A stretch of 64,000 nucleotides of DNA from Aphelocoma coerulescens (taxonomy: Eukaryota; Chordata; Aves; Passeriformes; Corvidae). A model generated the notes under the pieces. That model made no database searches. It was not told the origin of the DNA and saw only the letters and a program-made list of their open reading frames with translations. Below are positions 26,101 through 38,289 of this stretch, piece by piece (the stretch's first letter is position 1; each line of letters opens with the position of its first letter). The translations under genes and the position numbers were made by a program. The stretch is taken from the NCBI RefSeq assembly GCF_041296385.1, contig NC_091023.1:3844924-3908923 (forward strand), in the 5' to 3' direction.

Positions 26101-28542
26101 GGAAGCTGTTTCTCTAGGGAGCTTGGTTAATTAGAAAAGCTTAACAAACCAGAGCTGTTTCCTAAGGGGTATTGTAACTTAGGTTTCACAGAACTGCTTG
26201 CTGCAATCAGTGGTCACTAAAGGCCAAGTGATCAGGAGCTGAACATGCCGTGTTTCTCACTCCAGGGAACTGCCCACAGCTGAGCCAGTCTGTAGGGGTT
26301 GATGTCCTGATAGACAGGACACAGGAGGGGCTGCTGGCTCAGACCTCTTGCCTCTGCCACTCTGTGCTTCTAGTGAAAAGCAGTTTGCTGGATATCTTGC
26401 CAGAAAATAATCTCTGTATTCAAACTATGCCACTGGGAGTTCAGCTCACATATAGCTCTTACTTCCCCAGTTTGCTAGGCTAAGCCAGACTTGAGTTAGG
26501 GCAGGGTGACAGAAAACAGCCTTGAAGTCTCCTGACTTCTTTTCCTCCTCCCCCTCACCACTTGTTTCCCAGCGCTTCACACAAACGTACAGAAAGGGAA
26601 GGAGCCTTTGAAGGGAAGATTTGAACTTGCTGGGGAAGTGGGTCATTATCTATAGGCAGATGGATGCACGAAGTGTCCCCATCAGGCAGTGCAGTGAGGT
26701 ACACAGGTGTGGGGAGGGCTCTCAGTGCTTTCTTTCCTTGTGCAGGGACGGAAGAGTCCTGGGAGTGCTGGAGGTTTCCCGCTCCATTGGGGATGGCCAG
26801 TACAAACGCTGTGGTGTTATCTCTGTGCCAGATATCAAACGCTGCCAACTCACACACAATGACAGGTAAAGTGTGCCCTTGCATGGGGGGTTGTCTGTTC
26901 CAGCTCTGCTCAGCAGAAGCTGCACAATCCTGTTTGATCTGCTGTGAGAGCCAAGGCACTTCAGATTGATCTCCCCAGAATTAGAGGATGCTCTTACTAC
27001 TGATGTCTCTCTGTTTCTGTTCCTTACCAGAACAGTGGGATAATGCTGCTGCTCTGCCAGGATACTGTGAAGGCTCCTCTTGGAAGAACCAGCCTCATAG
27101 CAATAGCATACACAAGCCTTAGATGTCCTTTGTGCTCTGATTTTCACACACCAGTGTTCAAGCAGTTAGTTAAGGCTTGAGTTCTTGGGTCTCCATCCTG
27201 TCCAAGAGTTGTTTCTAGCAGCTGTAGTGCCCATAAATACTTTTGCATTCAGCTCTGATATTTGAAGATTTGAGGTACTTTTCCATGATATGATTGGCAA
27301 CGACAAATTGCAGTGAGCCTGCTGACTCTCAGAGGTGAGAGTGTAACCCAGTACTGCTGCTTTTTCTGGGATTAGAGTTCCATATCAAGTGATCCACTAA
27401 AATATTTCTAAAGATACTCTTGAGTATCAGGCACTGAAATGATGTCTTCAGAGGCATGTGCAGGCTGACCACTTCTGTAGGCTGTTTGTAGTTTTCCTTG
27501 TCCTGGTGACTCTGGTTAGGGCTCCTGGCTAATACAGTTCCCTGTGCAGGCAGGGAGTGCCCAGCAGGCTGACTCCCCCATCCAAAGGGGGATGCTGTCC
27601 TTGCCTTGGGCTTTGTATCTCCTCAACCTTCTGAAACTTGTGGCAATATTTTTGTGTCAGAGTTTTCTGATCACAGTTGTGTCACGTGCTTTTCTTTTGA
27701 ATTTGGGTATTTAAATTACCACATACCTCAGGAGTGTAGAAATGTTAAGTGATGTACGTGAGGGATTCAGCTGTGTTTCTCTATTTCCTTGCATTAGCTG
27801 CTTCACAGGGAAAATACATGTATAAAAAGGACTCAGAGGAAAGAAGCAGGTCTTAGAGAAACAACAGAGCATTTGACCAGGATGTTATATATGATCTTGA
27901 CAATGTTGTAGGACTGCCAGGATGTCCTGATCTAGGTCTTACATTAGTTGCCTGGCTCTTTGGCCTGTATTTCGAATTGCCATGAATCATAGTTCCAAGG
28001 GATTTTCAGACAAGCTTTTATGGCATCTTCCCTTTGGATTGGAGCATGGATGTTCATAAAACAGATTGGAGGGATTTTGCTGTAGCTGGGGAGCCAAAAA
28101 TTCAGCCTTGGAACCTATCTCCACTTGATTTCCAGGTTCATTCTGATAGCGTGTGATGGCCTCTTTAAAGTGTTTACACCAGAAGAAGCTGTGAACTTCA
28201 TTGTGTCCTGCCTGGAGGTGAGGAGAAGGCAGCGTGGGGGTTGGGTTTGTCAGTGCAGAGGGCATGAAATGGACTGCCGGAGAATCCTCCCTTATTCCCT
28301 AGGTTGCCTGTGTTTGTTTTGCTTCCCAATGCTTGGAAAATACGGTGTGTGTGTGTGTGCCTGCCTTTGCTGGGAGCAATCAAATTTCTTTGTCCCAACA
28401 GGATAAGAATATCCAGATGAGAGAAGGGAAGCTGGAAGCAGATGCTCGATACGAAGCTGCATGTAACAGACTGGCCAACAAGGCAGTGCAGCGAGGGTCG
28501 GCCGACAACGTCACGGTCATGGTGGTCCGGATAGAGCACTGA
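17002..28542 (+). CDS. ILKAP: ILKAP, integrin-linked-kinase-associated PP2C phosphatase, complete, 390 aa
   Basis: Metal-dependent Ser/Thr phosphatase that binds integrin-linked kinase and dampens its signalling. Exons: 17002-17044, 17597-17662, 18062-18118, 19170-19295, 20173-20299, 21120-21226, 21697-21790, 23545-23632, 24870-24991, 26746-26865, 28136-28217, 28402-28542; total 1173 nt in one frame. The start MDLFGDLPEP is the family start. PP2C motifs occur in order: MQDAH, FAVFDGHGG (metal-binding Asp), DGSTATCVLA, IANLGDSR, SLSKEHNP, SRSIGDGQYKRCG, ACDGLFKVF and SADNVTVMVV. Exons 2 and 3 encode two related short repeats (LLFDDLPPSSSADS and LLFDGLPPASSSDP), followed by a Lys/Glu-rich linker. 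The length is close to the mammalian protein (about 392 aa, from memory). Confidence 0.97.
18797..18812 (+). repeat. Poly(A) tract
   Basis: Run of about 16 A in ILKAP intron 3; could be the remnant tail of an old insertion, but no element is recognisable next to it. Confidence 0.8.
23855..24830 (-). mobile_element. CR1 LINE fragment in ILKAP intron
   Basis: About 1 kb of CR1 sequence in antisense orientation between ILKAP exons 23545-23632 and 24870-24991. The left end shows the CR1 3' signature (CAGTTGGAAGGGACCTATGA) and the interior the 'KFADNTKLG' reverse-transcriptase block on the - strand (about 24650). It is broken by stops and frameshifts and ends only about 40 bp before the next exon. 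Confidence 0.85.
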
Positions 28543-28638
28543 GGGATGAGGTGTGGTGGATGTAAGGAAAGGGAGAGGTCTGTGTGCATGCATGTGTGGC
28601 TGGGGGAGGGTGGGTCCTGCTGGATGCTCTTCAGTGTA

Positions 28639-28644
28639 AATAAA
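28639..28644 (+). terminator. ILKAP: Poly(A) signal AATAAA, ILKAP
   Basis: Canonical AATAAA about 100 bp after the ILKAP stop codon, followed by a T-rich element. Confidence 0.85.
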
Positions 28645-28669
28645 GATGGTTTTTTTCTAATAGGTTTAG

Positions 28670-31600
28670 CTCACTTAGCTAGTAGGGTTGAATGTCTTGG
28701 TAAACGCAGTAAATTCATTTGGCTGGGGTGCTAGCAAGAGACATCTGAGGGCATGAGTTCTGCCAGCTGTTTCCAGTGGGGCAGTTCTGCTATCCGTATC
28801 CTTGAGCTTTGTGCAAGACTCTGGGAGAGTCCAGAGTTCCAGGACTCAGTGGGAGCTCCAGGACAGGCTGTACCATACAGACAGTGAGGTGCTCTAGGCC
28901 ACCAGCTTGGGATGTGGTATGGGCTGTCCTCTTCACACTGGGTAGGAAATCTTTTGACTCTGAAGCTGGCCTGTGAGGTTGCCTGCAGCTGAGGGACACA
29001 AACAGTGCTTGCAGAGCAGCAGCATACCTGCCCTGTGCTGGCAGAACATGTTGGAGTTTTACCACAGTGTTAGTATGGAAAAAGTGGCTGGAGTTTGCTC
29101 CTGATGTTTTTTGGAAAAAGTGTTTTCACCAAATGGACTTGCCAGGCAGCTGAGCTACAGGCAGGCTCTATGCTTGTCTGTGCTATCTGAGGAGAAGGCA
29201 TCTCAGGTTTTAGGTACTAATAAGTGTCTGGTATCTCATCCTGTCTCAGTGCCTCTACCAGCTGTTGCTGCAGTCAGTGTGCTGTTTTCCAGAGAAAATT
29301 TGGCTTAAGACCAAATGACAGAATGAAAGCTAAATGGATCAGGCTACCTAAGCACTTAAGTTTCCAATTTCCCACCCTGTGTGTGAGCAGGCAGTGAGGG
29401 AGGTGAGCTGAGGGATCTGCACGGTGGTTACCTCCTTGCTCTGATGAGGCACAGCTGTAGTCCCAGGGGAGGTGGACAAGGGTGATGTGGTGGTGCCTGC
29501 TGTTTGTGCATAGCCCTGTGCAGGGCTGTGAGGCTTGCCTGGCTCCTGTATCTCTGGAACTTGGGAAGATGGTTCCCAGCTCCTGGGGTGTTTTCTGGAG
29601 CACACAATAGCTGTCCTGTTTGGGACAGGTGGCTTGACCATCTTACCTCTATTTCTGCTCCAACAGTACTCAGTTACACTTCATGGGCTTAGGCTAAGAG
29701 TTAGGCTAATGCAGCCTGGTGCACACTGACTCTCTGCATCTCCTGCAGAGGGCTGAGGAAGGAAGGGGCCCTCAGGCACAAATTTTGGGTAGTGCTTGTC
29801 GTCTGCCAGCTTGTTCTGCTCCCAGCCATTCCTGTGTACTCTGATGTAAGGTTGCACTGCAGGATGAGCTGGGAGGGAATGCCTTTGTTAGCAGCACACT
29901 CTCCTGTTTCTACTCTTGAAAGGCAAACTTGGAGAGCCCAGACAGAGTAGCTTGGAGTTGCTTCTGTTTGTGGCAAAAGAAATGCTGATGGCAAATTTCA
30001 GAAAGGTAACTTGCTTTCCCTTCTCAGCTCCCCCTGTTTTCCACCTCTTGCACTGTGCCATGCTGCAAGAGCTGAGCCATGCTCCCAGCTCGGGGGCTCC
30101 TTCCAGGAGGCCACTCTGAATTCCAGTGCAAGAGTTGGTGAGAGGGATGTTAGCTTGTCCTTCTCTGACTGTTTTTCCTCCCCCTCCTTCCTCTTACAAC
30201 ACTGCTTTTCTTCCTTTTAGGAAAAGTTCTGAAAGCACAGCTCCAGCTAGGATTGGAGTATGCAGTGTTATGGTACAGTTACTAACAATTACTGTAAATT
30301 GTCCATTTTTCATGGCAAAGGGGAAAAGGAAGGAGCAGGTCTCACCACACTTAGGAGTAGCCAGCCAGGTAGAAAAGCAGGCTCAGCCCCAGCTTTAGTG
30401 GAAGTAAAAAAACTGTTTGCTTTAATTTCCCAGTAAGGCAGGGTCTGCAGGAGGTTTCCTGAAAAAGCACTCCTTGCCCCAGTGCTCAGCAGCATCCTGC
30501 TGCTGAGGAGAGCTCCAAGACCACCCCAGGGTGGCTCATGCACGAGTGCTCTGCATGCAGGTCTCTCCCATGGGGCTTCTGTCCCCTTCCAACACTTGAA
30601 TGACGCTTCCAGAACCTCTGACTTAATCAGCTTTTTTCAGTTTTGTGATCAAGTGCACTGGGCTCTTGGTATCTCACCTGCACAGGACAGCTCACAGCTG
30701 GGCAAGTCCTGCTTCCAGATACTGAGTCTTTCTATACCTTCTCAAGTGTGTGTAGTAGGAAGAGAGGCAGCTGATCAGAGTGAGGCTACCTTGGCTCATC
30801 ATGTGTGGGACTGGGAGGTGCTGCCAGGGCCAAGTTCCTCAGCTAGGCAGGAGCTGCAGTGGCCTCATGCCTGCCAGGAGTCTGCTGCCCACCTGATCAG
30901 CTGGGGGAGAAGCACAACGTTGCTCTCAGAAACAAGTTCTCTTTGCTTCAAGAGAAGTCAGCATTGAAGCTGCACAGCCAGAGACTGTCCCCTCCTTTCC
31001 AGATCCAAACACCCCTACCCATAAATTGCTGCATTAACAGCTACTTCACCGGGCTCCTCAAGGAGATGCAGCCTGTGGAGAAGGGCAGGCCGAGCCAGGG
31101 ACGTCCCTGGGAGAAGGTGGGGCTAGGTACTGCTCAGGCTATCTTGCAGTGTTGCTGGCACAACTTGCCCAGTACTCAGTGCTACTAGGAAATCAAACGC
31201 CCAGCCTTCCTGGTCCTTCTCCTGCAGCCCTGGCTTGGTCACGTAGGCCTGTGCCCATCCTCAGCTCAGGCAGCTATCGGAGCCAGAGCAAAGCGTATCT
31301 GTGCTGCCCACAGCCTGGGCCCTGTGCCACAGGCAGGGAGTGCCTGGTGTGGGAAGTCGCAGGACAGGAATTTGCTTTAATTGAATGTGTGGCATTATTG
31401 GGACTTGGCTTTGATGATTAGTGCAAAGGATGTTGGCTCCTGCCAGCAAACCTTCACTGCTCATACACTGCAGGGCAGCCAAAGCAATACATTATCTGGC
31501 TTGGGCTGCTGAGACTGACTCTGGGCAGGGAAGGGAAGTTCACTAAGAGCAAAAATGGACATGTGGGGCTTTGTACCAGGTATGGTGGGAGCTGAGCCCT

Positions 31601-31700
31601 GGGGAGAAGGCAACCATCTGCTGCCACTGTCAGCAGTGTTTTCCAAGATAAACTTCTAGGCCTAACCTTTAGATAAAAGTGAATGCCTTTAGGTCCTGGT
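28670..31700. other. Intergenic region between convergent ILKAP and ERFE
   Basis: I find no exon with a family match, no RNA gene and no clear transposable element here. Open frames are short and do not resemble proteins. The right end may belong to the ERFE 3' UTR. Confidence 0.6.
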
Positions 31701-31708
31701 CAGACTGC

Positions 31709-31714
31709 TTTATT
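31709..31714 (-). terminator. ERFE: Possible poly(A) signal of ERFE
   Basis: TTTATT on the + strand (AATAAA on the - strand) inside an ATT/ATC trinucleotide run about 190 bp beyond the ERFE stop codon. Confidence 0.55.
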
Positions 31715-31900
31715 ATTATTATTATCATCATCTTCTTCATGATCTTTTGTCCATTCTCAGCTGGCTCTGTAGCGTGAGCAGTATTGGACCAGACTGCAGT
31801 TCCTGCATGAGCAAATGCTCTTCCCTAGGCTTGGTGCTGAGCAGGGGAGACGTGATGGTTGGCAGAGGGAAGGGTCTGGCCACTCCTGGCACGAGTTTCT

Positions 31901-33509
31901 TCACACTCCCAGCAGAACAGCACTGAAATCAGAGCCACTCTGAACTGTGAGGGGAGAACCTGCTGTGTTGTCCACGAAAACAGAGGCATACTGCCCAGCC
32001 TGGGGGGAGAGAGGGATTAGCAGGGCTGGGACACCTCCCCTGGGCACCAGGCATGGCCTGGCAGAGCCAAGGAGAGAGCTCTCCCCTGCACACAGCAACC
32101 AAAAGCTGGAGGAGCTGCCCCTGCCCTTCCTCCTGGGAAAAGAGGAGCACAAGGCCTTTAGGGCAGCACAGTCTGTGCTCTAGTGCCCCAGCAGAGCTCT
32201 GCCCTGACTGTCACTGGGGCTTGGAGGTCATCTGAGAAGCAGACCTGGTGCCCAGCCCTGGGCTAGGGCCACGAAAGGCACCTTCCTGCCCAGTACTGTC
32301 ACCAGTGGGGCTGGCACCACTAACCTGCAGGTAAAGGGTGCCCGTGACAGAGATGGTGAAAAGGTCACCGCTGCTCTCCAGCCGGGATACAGTCTCCAAA
32401 TTGCTGCAGAAGAGGGAGGGTAGTGGTGGGGGGAGCATTCCCTTCCTTTCCCAGGGCTGCTGGACCTTCCCCCCTCCCTGGCCCCGGGTCCCTGGCTTTG
32501 CCCTGCCATACCTGTTGTGCTGGCAGCGGGACTGCACACAGATCAGCACCCGCAGGCGGCTCCCTCGGCATCCCTGCCTCCTTCTCCGTGGCTCCCTGCA
32601 CACTGTGACAGAGCAGGGGCTGAGAGCCAGCCCAGACCTCCCCGGCAGGGCCATGGGCTGTCTGAGGGCTCACCAATGTGCAGCGTGGTGGTGAAGGCGT
32701 AGTATCCTGCAATGGGGGCTGTGTACTGCCCGCTGGTCAGGTTCAGCCCTGGGCCACGGTGGAACATCCCCTCCCTCTCAGGCTGGGACAGGGAATGGCT
32801 GGAGTTAGAGAAGGAGTCCCTGTGCCAGGGCGGGTGCCCCAGCAGACAGGGAGAAGGGGCAGCCTGGGCACTTACGATGTAGAACAGCCCCAGCTCCTGC
32901 CACATTTTCTGCTCCACAGTGATGTCTTCACGCGTTTGGCAATGGAAGGCTGCTTCCACACGACGCTGGGCCCCGGCCTGGGGGTTGCCTTTGCTGCTTT
33001 CCTCCTCTTCCTTACCCCCTTCCCCAGCTGTGCAGGATATCTTTGGCATGCCTGACCCCAAACCCCACCGGAGTTTGACTTTAGGAAGGAACCTTCCCTT
33101 TTCCTGGCTCTTCTGCCCAGCCCTGCTGTGCCTTGTCCCGCTGTCCCCACAGCTCCCACCCTGGGCCCCCCACCCCGGTACCTCTGAGCAGGATCTGCAG
33201 CTCCCTCAGCAGCTCCTCCGGCATCGTGGGGGAAGCCGGGGCAGCCCCTGTCCCTCCGGCCTGCGCAGCACCCGAGGTTGGTTTTCCCGGAGAGCCGCGG
33301 ACCCGATCGCCGCTTCCCCTCCCGGGGCTCCCGGCCAGCAGCATCCACGCCTGCCGGGGGTCGATGCGGGCCGCCCCGGGCCCCCCGAGTCCCGCCGCCC
33401 TCCCCGCAGCTGCTCCCGGGGCCAGCGGCCGCTCCCGGGCTGGCCGCGGGGGTTCGGTGCCGGTGCCGGCGGCGCAGAGGAGCGCCAGGCACAGCTCCGG
33501 CAGCCGCAT
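31901..33509 (-). CDS. ERFE: ERFE (FAM132B/CTRP15), erythroferrone, complete, 285 aa
   Basis: Secreted C1q/TNF-related hormone; in mammals erythroblasts release it to suppress hepcidin. Exons on the - strand, 5' to 3': 33509-33182, 33027-32876, 32782-32674, 32602-32512, 32403-32325, 31999-31901; total 858 nt in frame. The start [15 protein letters not shown] is a signal peptide. [12 protein letters not shown] matches the conserved N-terminal segment linked to hepcidin control, followed by [14 protein letters not shown]. The C1q head spans exons 2-6 and includes [54 protein letters not shown] and a DFSAVLLGV end. Unlike the mammalian protein as I recall it, there is no Gly-Pro-Pro collagen-like run before the leucine-rich segment. 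Neighbours ILKAP and KLHL30 are as in mammals. Confidence 0.93.
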
Positions 33510-34229
33510 CGCGCCGCCGCTACCGGGAGGGCGGCCCCGGGCCCGCCTCGCTGCTGGGCTCTGCCCTCGGGGCGCGGGGACCTCCCCGCGGGGAAAGCCG
33601 CGCGTGGGGAGCGGCGCGGGGCGCCTGCAGCGGGAGGTGCCCACCCCGCCGCGGGGGTTTTAGCGCTTCGGAAACGCCAAACAACCGCAGGCGGAACGGC
33701 TGAACCGTCCAGCGGTGCTGGCTCTGGGCCCGGCCTCGGGGAAGCGTCGTCTTGTGCTCGCCCATCCCTCTGCCACCGGTACCGTCAGAGACGGGGTGGG
33801 GCTGGGGCAGGAGTCTGCACCAGCAGAGACTCACCCAGGTGCCGGCTACTTCACCATGCCCTGAGGGGCATGCTGTGTATCCCAGGAGCGAAACCAGGAT
33901 TATGCACAGGCTGCTGGCCCCAAGTAGCAATGTCGGGCTTTGATGGGATGAACCACACTTTGGGAGGCCTTGTAATAACCTAAAATCTTTAGGGTTTTGG
34001 AAGGGGAAAGAGGCAGTTCTAAAAAAACCCCACAAACCAAAACAAGAGAGTATTAGCCAAAGCATGTTTATAAGGAAAAGCCTTTTCCCTGCAGTGGTGG
34101 GGGAGAATATGCTCCTGATGCCCTAGACAGCCTGGCACAGGGGTTTCCACCTCCCACTCGCCAACCTGAACAGGCAGCAGAAAAAGGGGAGCATGGCTGC
34201 ATAGGGTGACAGATAGCGCTGTGGCTCTC
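33510..34229. other. ERFE upstream region and KLHL30 3' flank
   Basis: The first 250 bases above the ERFE start are GC-rich and CpG-rich and probably hold its promoter and 5' UTR. The rest is the 3' flank of KLHL30. I saw no canonical - strand AATAAA; a TATAAA variant (TTTATA on the + strand near 34070) is the best candidate for KLHL30. Confidence 0.5.
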
Positions 34230-37200
34230 CTACCACCCATGGTCACCCTGGAAAGCCTCTGTCCACTTGGAGGTGTCCATGAAGATGGAGGAGGAGCTAT
34301 GGAAGAGCCAGAGACAGGGCAGGGAGCCCTCGCACGTCCAGCTGTCCTTGGTGCAGTCATACACCTCCATTTCTACCCGGTAGTCCCCGTCCATGCCCTT
34401 CCAGTGGCCACCAGTGACAAAGAGCCGGTCACCCAGTGCCACCATCCCACCGTTCTCGTGAAGTGTGTGTAGGAGCTGCACCTGTGTGAGGGACAGGGTG
34501 AGATGTACAAGGACCCCTTGGTGACCTCCCACTCCCACCACACAGGACACTGACCCACCAGACATGTCTCCCTACCCCATCCTCTCCGTGGGGTTTGGGG
34601 GCCTCTGGTGCCTACTGGATGTGGGATGGGGGAGCAGGGGAGGAAAGTGTTAATAGAGCCAAGGGATGAGTGGGTAGGAGGGAGAAGGGGGTGCTGGCAC
34701 TGAGGGGAAGCAACTGGGAACACCATCCCCATATCCCTGGGAGGGTGATCGTGCCTGGTCCCACATCCCACTACCTTCTGCCAGATGTTTGCCTCTGGGT
34801 TGTACACATGGACCTTCTTGGTGTTATCCCCGATGAGGTAGATGAGCCCGTGCAGAGTGGCACAGCGTGGGGCTGAGAGGTACTTGGGGATGAAGGGGGA
34901 TGTGATCACACTCCACAAATCTGCAAGGAGCAGTCATTAGCAGTGCATCCCACCCTTGGCTCTCGATGCAGCTGCCAGTGGCTGAAAAAAGCATTGCTAT
35001 TTCAGGGGGAATTTGAAAGGGAGGAGGCAGACCAGCCAGGCAGTCCCCATCCCAGTCGAGGGTCTTGCATAAAAAACAGTGGGGGGTGGGTACATGGTTT
35101 GTAGTGGTGCTGTGGGATGGCAAGGGGTCTACTTGAGGAGGTTGCATTGTCACAGGGTGTTAGTTTCTTCCTAAGGCAGGCAGCCTCCCCCACCCCTATG
35201 GCTCAGAGATCCTGCTCCACCGAAGGTCAGGTCTGGGCTGTGTCAGACATCTGTGGCTCAGGTCCGTGCTGCTAATAGCCACGCTCCTGGGGCTCCTGAG
35301 CCCTGTGCCACAGCCACCACCACACCCTGCTAGCACCTGCTCACATCCCACAGGACCCTGTGCCTGGCAGTCCAGAGGGGCACCTGCCTCGGGGTGCTCC
35401 TCTGTCCGTCTCCCAGGGACAACATTGGTGGGGTGTGGCAGCAGGGTCAGCCCTCACCTTGAACAGGGTTGTAGCACTGCAGAGTGAGTGCGTTGTACTT
35501 GACGGCGCAGGAGCCCACCAGGTAGAGCTTGCCCAAGCAGCTGGCAGCTGCAAAATTGCTCACGTACTTGAGGGCTGGGCTGATGGCACACCAGCTCTTG
35601 TTGTAGGGGTCATAGCGCTCCACCTCCACCACGTCCACTGTTGTCCCTGCAGGGTGACAGGACACGGCAGCCACCCTGCTGCTCTGGGGCACCCATGGAC
35701 CCCCACCCTAGCAGCACCCACAGGGTCTTTGCAGCCTTACCCCCAATCACGTAGATCTCACCGTTGAGGACAGCGCTGGTGTGGTTTGTCCGGGCTCTCA
35801 GCATGGAAGCAATGGGCTTCCAGACACCGTCCCTGGGGCAGAAGCACCAGGCCTGCGTCGTTGACCACGTGTCATTCTGGGACCCCCGGGAGCCGCCTAG
35901 AGAGAGACAGGTCAGGTGGGCCAAGTGCAGCTGTCCCTGGGTATTCCTTGCCAGTGGCCAGATTTGCCCAAGCAGAGAGTAACGAGAGGACTTTGCTCAA
36001 AGAGGAGCCTCTGGCCCCACACCAGTGCCTCATGCTCGTGTCATTGTCCCCTGTCCTCCATCCCTGCTCCTCAAAGACCCCACCCTGCACCAGCAGCCCT
36101 GGCACTGACCTGTGACATACACATCGTTGTTCAGAGCCACCAGGGAAAAGCCCCATTTGTTGTAATCAGGGAAGTCGGGCAGAGCCATCCATCGCCCTGA
36201 AACCCAGCAGAGCCAAGCAATGACCCCACAGCCAGCAATGGCACTTTTTAAGCCACCCTTGTTTCAAGCCCATCCCAACCCAACTGGTGTCTCTCTAAAC
36301 TGACACTAGTTTGGCAAGAGGTGGCTTTGGGGTAGACAGATGGTTAATTAGCATGGAGGGAGGTGGAGGAAGTGCAGGGCACTTACTGCTTTTGGGGTTG
36401 TAGAAGGCAAAGTTCCTGGTGGCAGCTGGCATTTCCAGCCCCCTCTCCTCATCCTCACCATCCTCCAGCACACGACCACCAACCACCACCAGCACCTCCT
36501 CTAGCTTCTGTGGTGGGGTTGGGGGGTTCTTCAGGGTGCCACTCTGCCCCTGATGAAGAGACCAGGGCGGGGCCATCAAGCTCCTCCTTCCTGGCTCAGG
36601 GGAGTGGGATTTAGGGGAAGGGGATACCCACCATGGTGCGGGATCGGGCAACGAGGGCCTTGCTGGCATCTGAGTCACGAACAAGAGGCTCAGTGGCAAG
36701 GAGGTTCTGCAGGTACTGGTCAGGCAGTGAGACAAGGCGGGTCAGCTCCAGCAGTTCTGGCAGGAACTGGGCTCGGGATCCTGGGTCGTGGCGTACCCAG
36801 CGCAGCACAGCCTCAACCAGGCTCCGCTCCTCCTGCACCTGCAGCTGGTCATTGGAGAGGTAGACAGCCAGCCTCTCCTTGGAGAGCTGGAGGAACTCCT
36901 CCTGAAGAGAGACGGCTTCAAAGTTCTCCTGCAAGAAAGACCAGGCCTTGGAGGAGACCTCAGGGCAGCCGTGGCTCTCACCAAACTCACAGATACCTAG
37001 GCAGTTGGTGGCATCCATCTGCTGCCGGAGGTAGCGGCTGCAGACCTTCTGGATAGCAGGGAAGTGGAGCTGGCTGGAGGTCCGCATCAGCCCCTCCACG
37101 TTGCCCTGGTTGATGGTGACCTTTCCCGTGTAGGCAAAATCAAGCAGCATCTCCAGCGCAGTGGGATCTACCTCCTTTAGCTCCACCCGTGCTGCGATGC

Positions 37201-37405
37201 TCTCAGCAAAGTCACCAGAGAACATGGCATAGAAGTAGTGACTGCAGAGGGCCAGGATGCCGCGGTGGCAGGGGAACTCCCGCCCGCCCGCCACCAGCGT
37301 CACGTCGGCCAGTTTGGGGTTGGTGCGCAACTGTTGCAGCCCCTCCAGCACGGCCTGGGCGTGCGAAGGCAGGCAGAAGTCAAAGTCGTCCATGTTCCTC
37401 ACCAT
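34230..37405 (-). CDS. KLHL30: KLHL30, BTB-BACK-Kelch protein, complete, 588 aa
   Basis: Kelch-like proteins usually act as substrate adaptors for cullin-3 ubiquitin ligases; the substrate of KLHL30 is not known to me. Exons on the - strand: 37405-36632, 36549-36387, 36196-36110, 35896-35741, 35646-35458, 34920-34775, 34481-34230; total 1767 nt in frame. The BTB domain covers about residues 31-130 ([31 protein letters not shown]). The BACK domain follows ([20 protein letters not shown]). Kelch blades run from about residue 275: [77 protein letters not shown] and [11 protein letters not shown]. The start [10 protein letters not shown] has an ACCATGG context. Close match to human KLHL30 from memory. 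Confidence 0.95.
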
Positions 37406-38253
37406 GGTGCTGGGGATGGCCGTGGGGCCTGGCAGGCGGGCAGTGCCCGAGCAGCGGGAGACGAGGGTGTCCCTGCTAGGAAAAGGCGACGGTGTCTCTC
37501 TCTCCCCCTGCCGCGACACCCTCCCGCCTTCCCAGTGCCCGAGTCACAGACAGCAGTGGCTGCACAAGTGCTTCCCACAGCCCCCCTCCCACGGATGGCC
37601 GTGTTTTCTCCTCACCACGCCGCAGCTGCCCGGCCGGGGCAGCGACCGCCCTTTTGGGGGTGATTTTCGGAGTGATTTGAGCCCTCTCGGCGCGCTCGCT
37701 CCCTCTCTCACCAGTGCTCCAGAGCCCGGCCGGCCCGCGGGAGGGAAGGGACCGCGGTCCCGGCGCTGGGCAGGGACACGCCGCATGACACGGGATCAGC
37801 TCGGACGAGGGGCACACGCTATTTTTAGGCGGCACCTGGACACTGCTCCCTGTTCTTAAAGGCACCGCACGGGCAGAGCTGCCGCCGCGGCCCATCCTCG
37901 TCTTTGCCCCATCCCGCGGCGCTGTTGCCTTTTAGGAAAGCCTCCCCGAAGGGGTCGGCTGGGCACCGAGTCCGGAGGGACGAGCTCCCACAGCACCCTC
38001 CCTCCACCCCATCAGTATCCGGGGGTCCCCGCGATGCCCCTCCTCGCTCCTCCGGCTTGCACTGCCGGTGCCGCTATAAATATAGGCTGTTATCTCACTC
38101 CGCGGCAGCCGTAAACACGCGGCGGCAGCCGAGGCCTGAAACACCCGCCCTGGGAGAGGGGGAGACGGGGGTGCTGAGGCGGCCCGCCCAGCTTAGCAGC
38201 TTTCTTCACCGCCCCGGAAATCCTCGCTCAGCTGGGACAGAATCGAGAAGGTT
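37406..38253. other. KLHL30 upstream region / ESPNL 3' flank
   Basis: GC-rich stretch of about 850 bp separating two genes in the same orientation. It must contain the KLHL30 promoter and 5' UTR. It includes a MEF2-type site with an adjoining E-box (37819-37838), a CAGCTG E-box near 37623, and an AT-rich CTATAAATATAG element near 38082. No coding exon is apparent. Confidence 0.55.
37819..37838 (-). promoter_or_regulatory. KLHL30: MEF2-like site next to an E-box, upstream of KLHL30
   Basis: CTATTTTTAG at 37819-37828 fits the MEF2 consensus YTAWWWWTAR exactly, and a CACCTG E-box follows at 37833-37838. The pair lies about 415 bp upstream of the KLHL30 start codon. MEF2 plus E-box pairs are typical of muscle promoters. 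Confidence 0.5.
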
Positions 38254-38259
38254 TTTATT
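38254..38259 (-). terminator. ESPNL: Poly(A) signal of ESPNL
   Basis: TTTATT on the + strand, i.e. AATAAA on the - strand, 31 bp after the ESPNL stop codon. Confidence 0.8.
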
Positions 38260-38289
38260 GCAGCCCGCGGCCTCCGCAGCCCCTCGGCA

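Noticed and set aside
28670..31700. Possible gene between ILKAP and ERFE
   Set aside because: Only short open frames without splice-consistent chains or known motifs.
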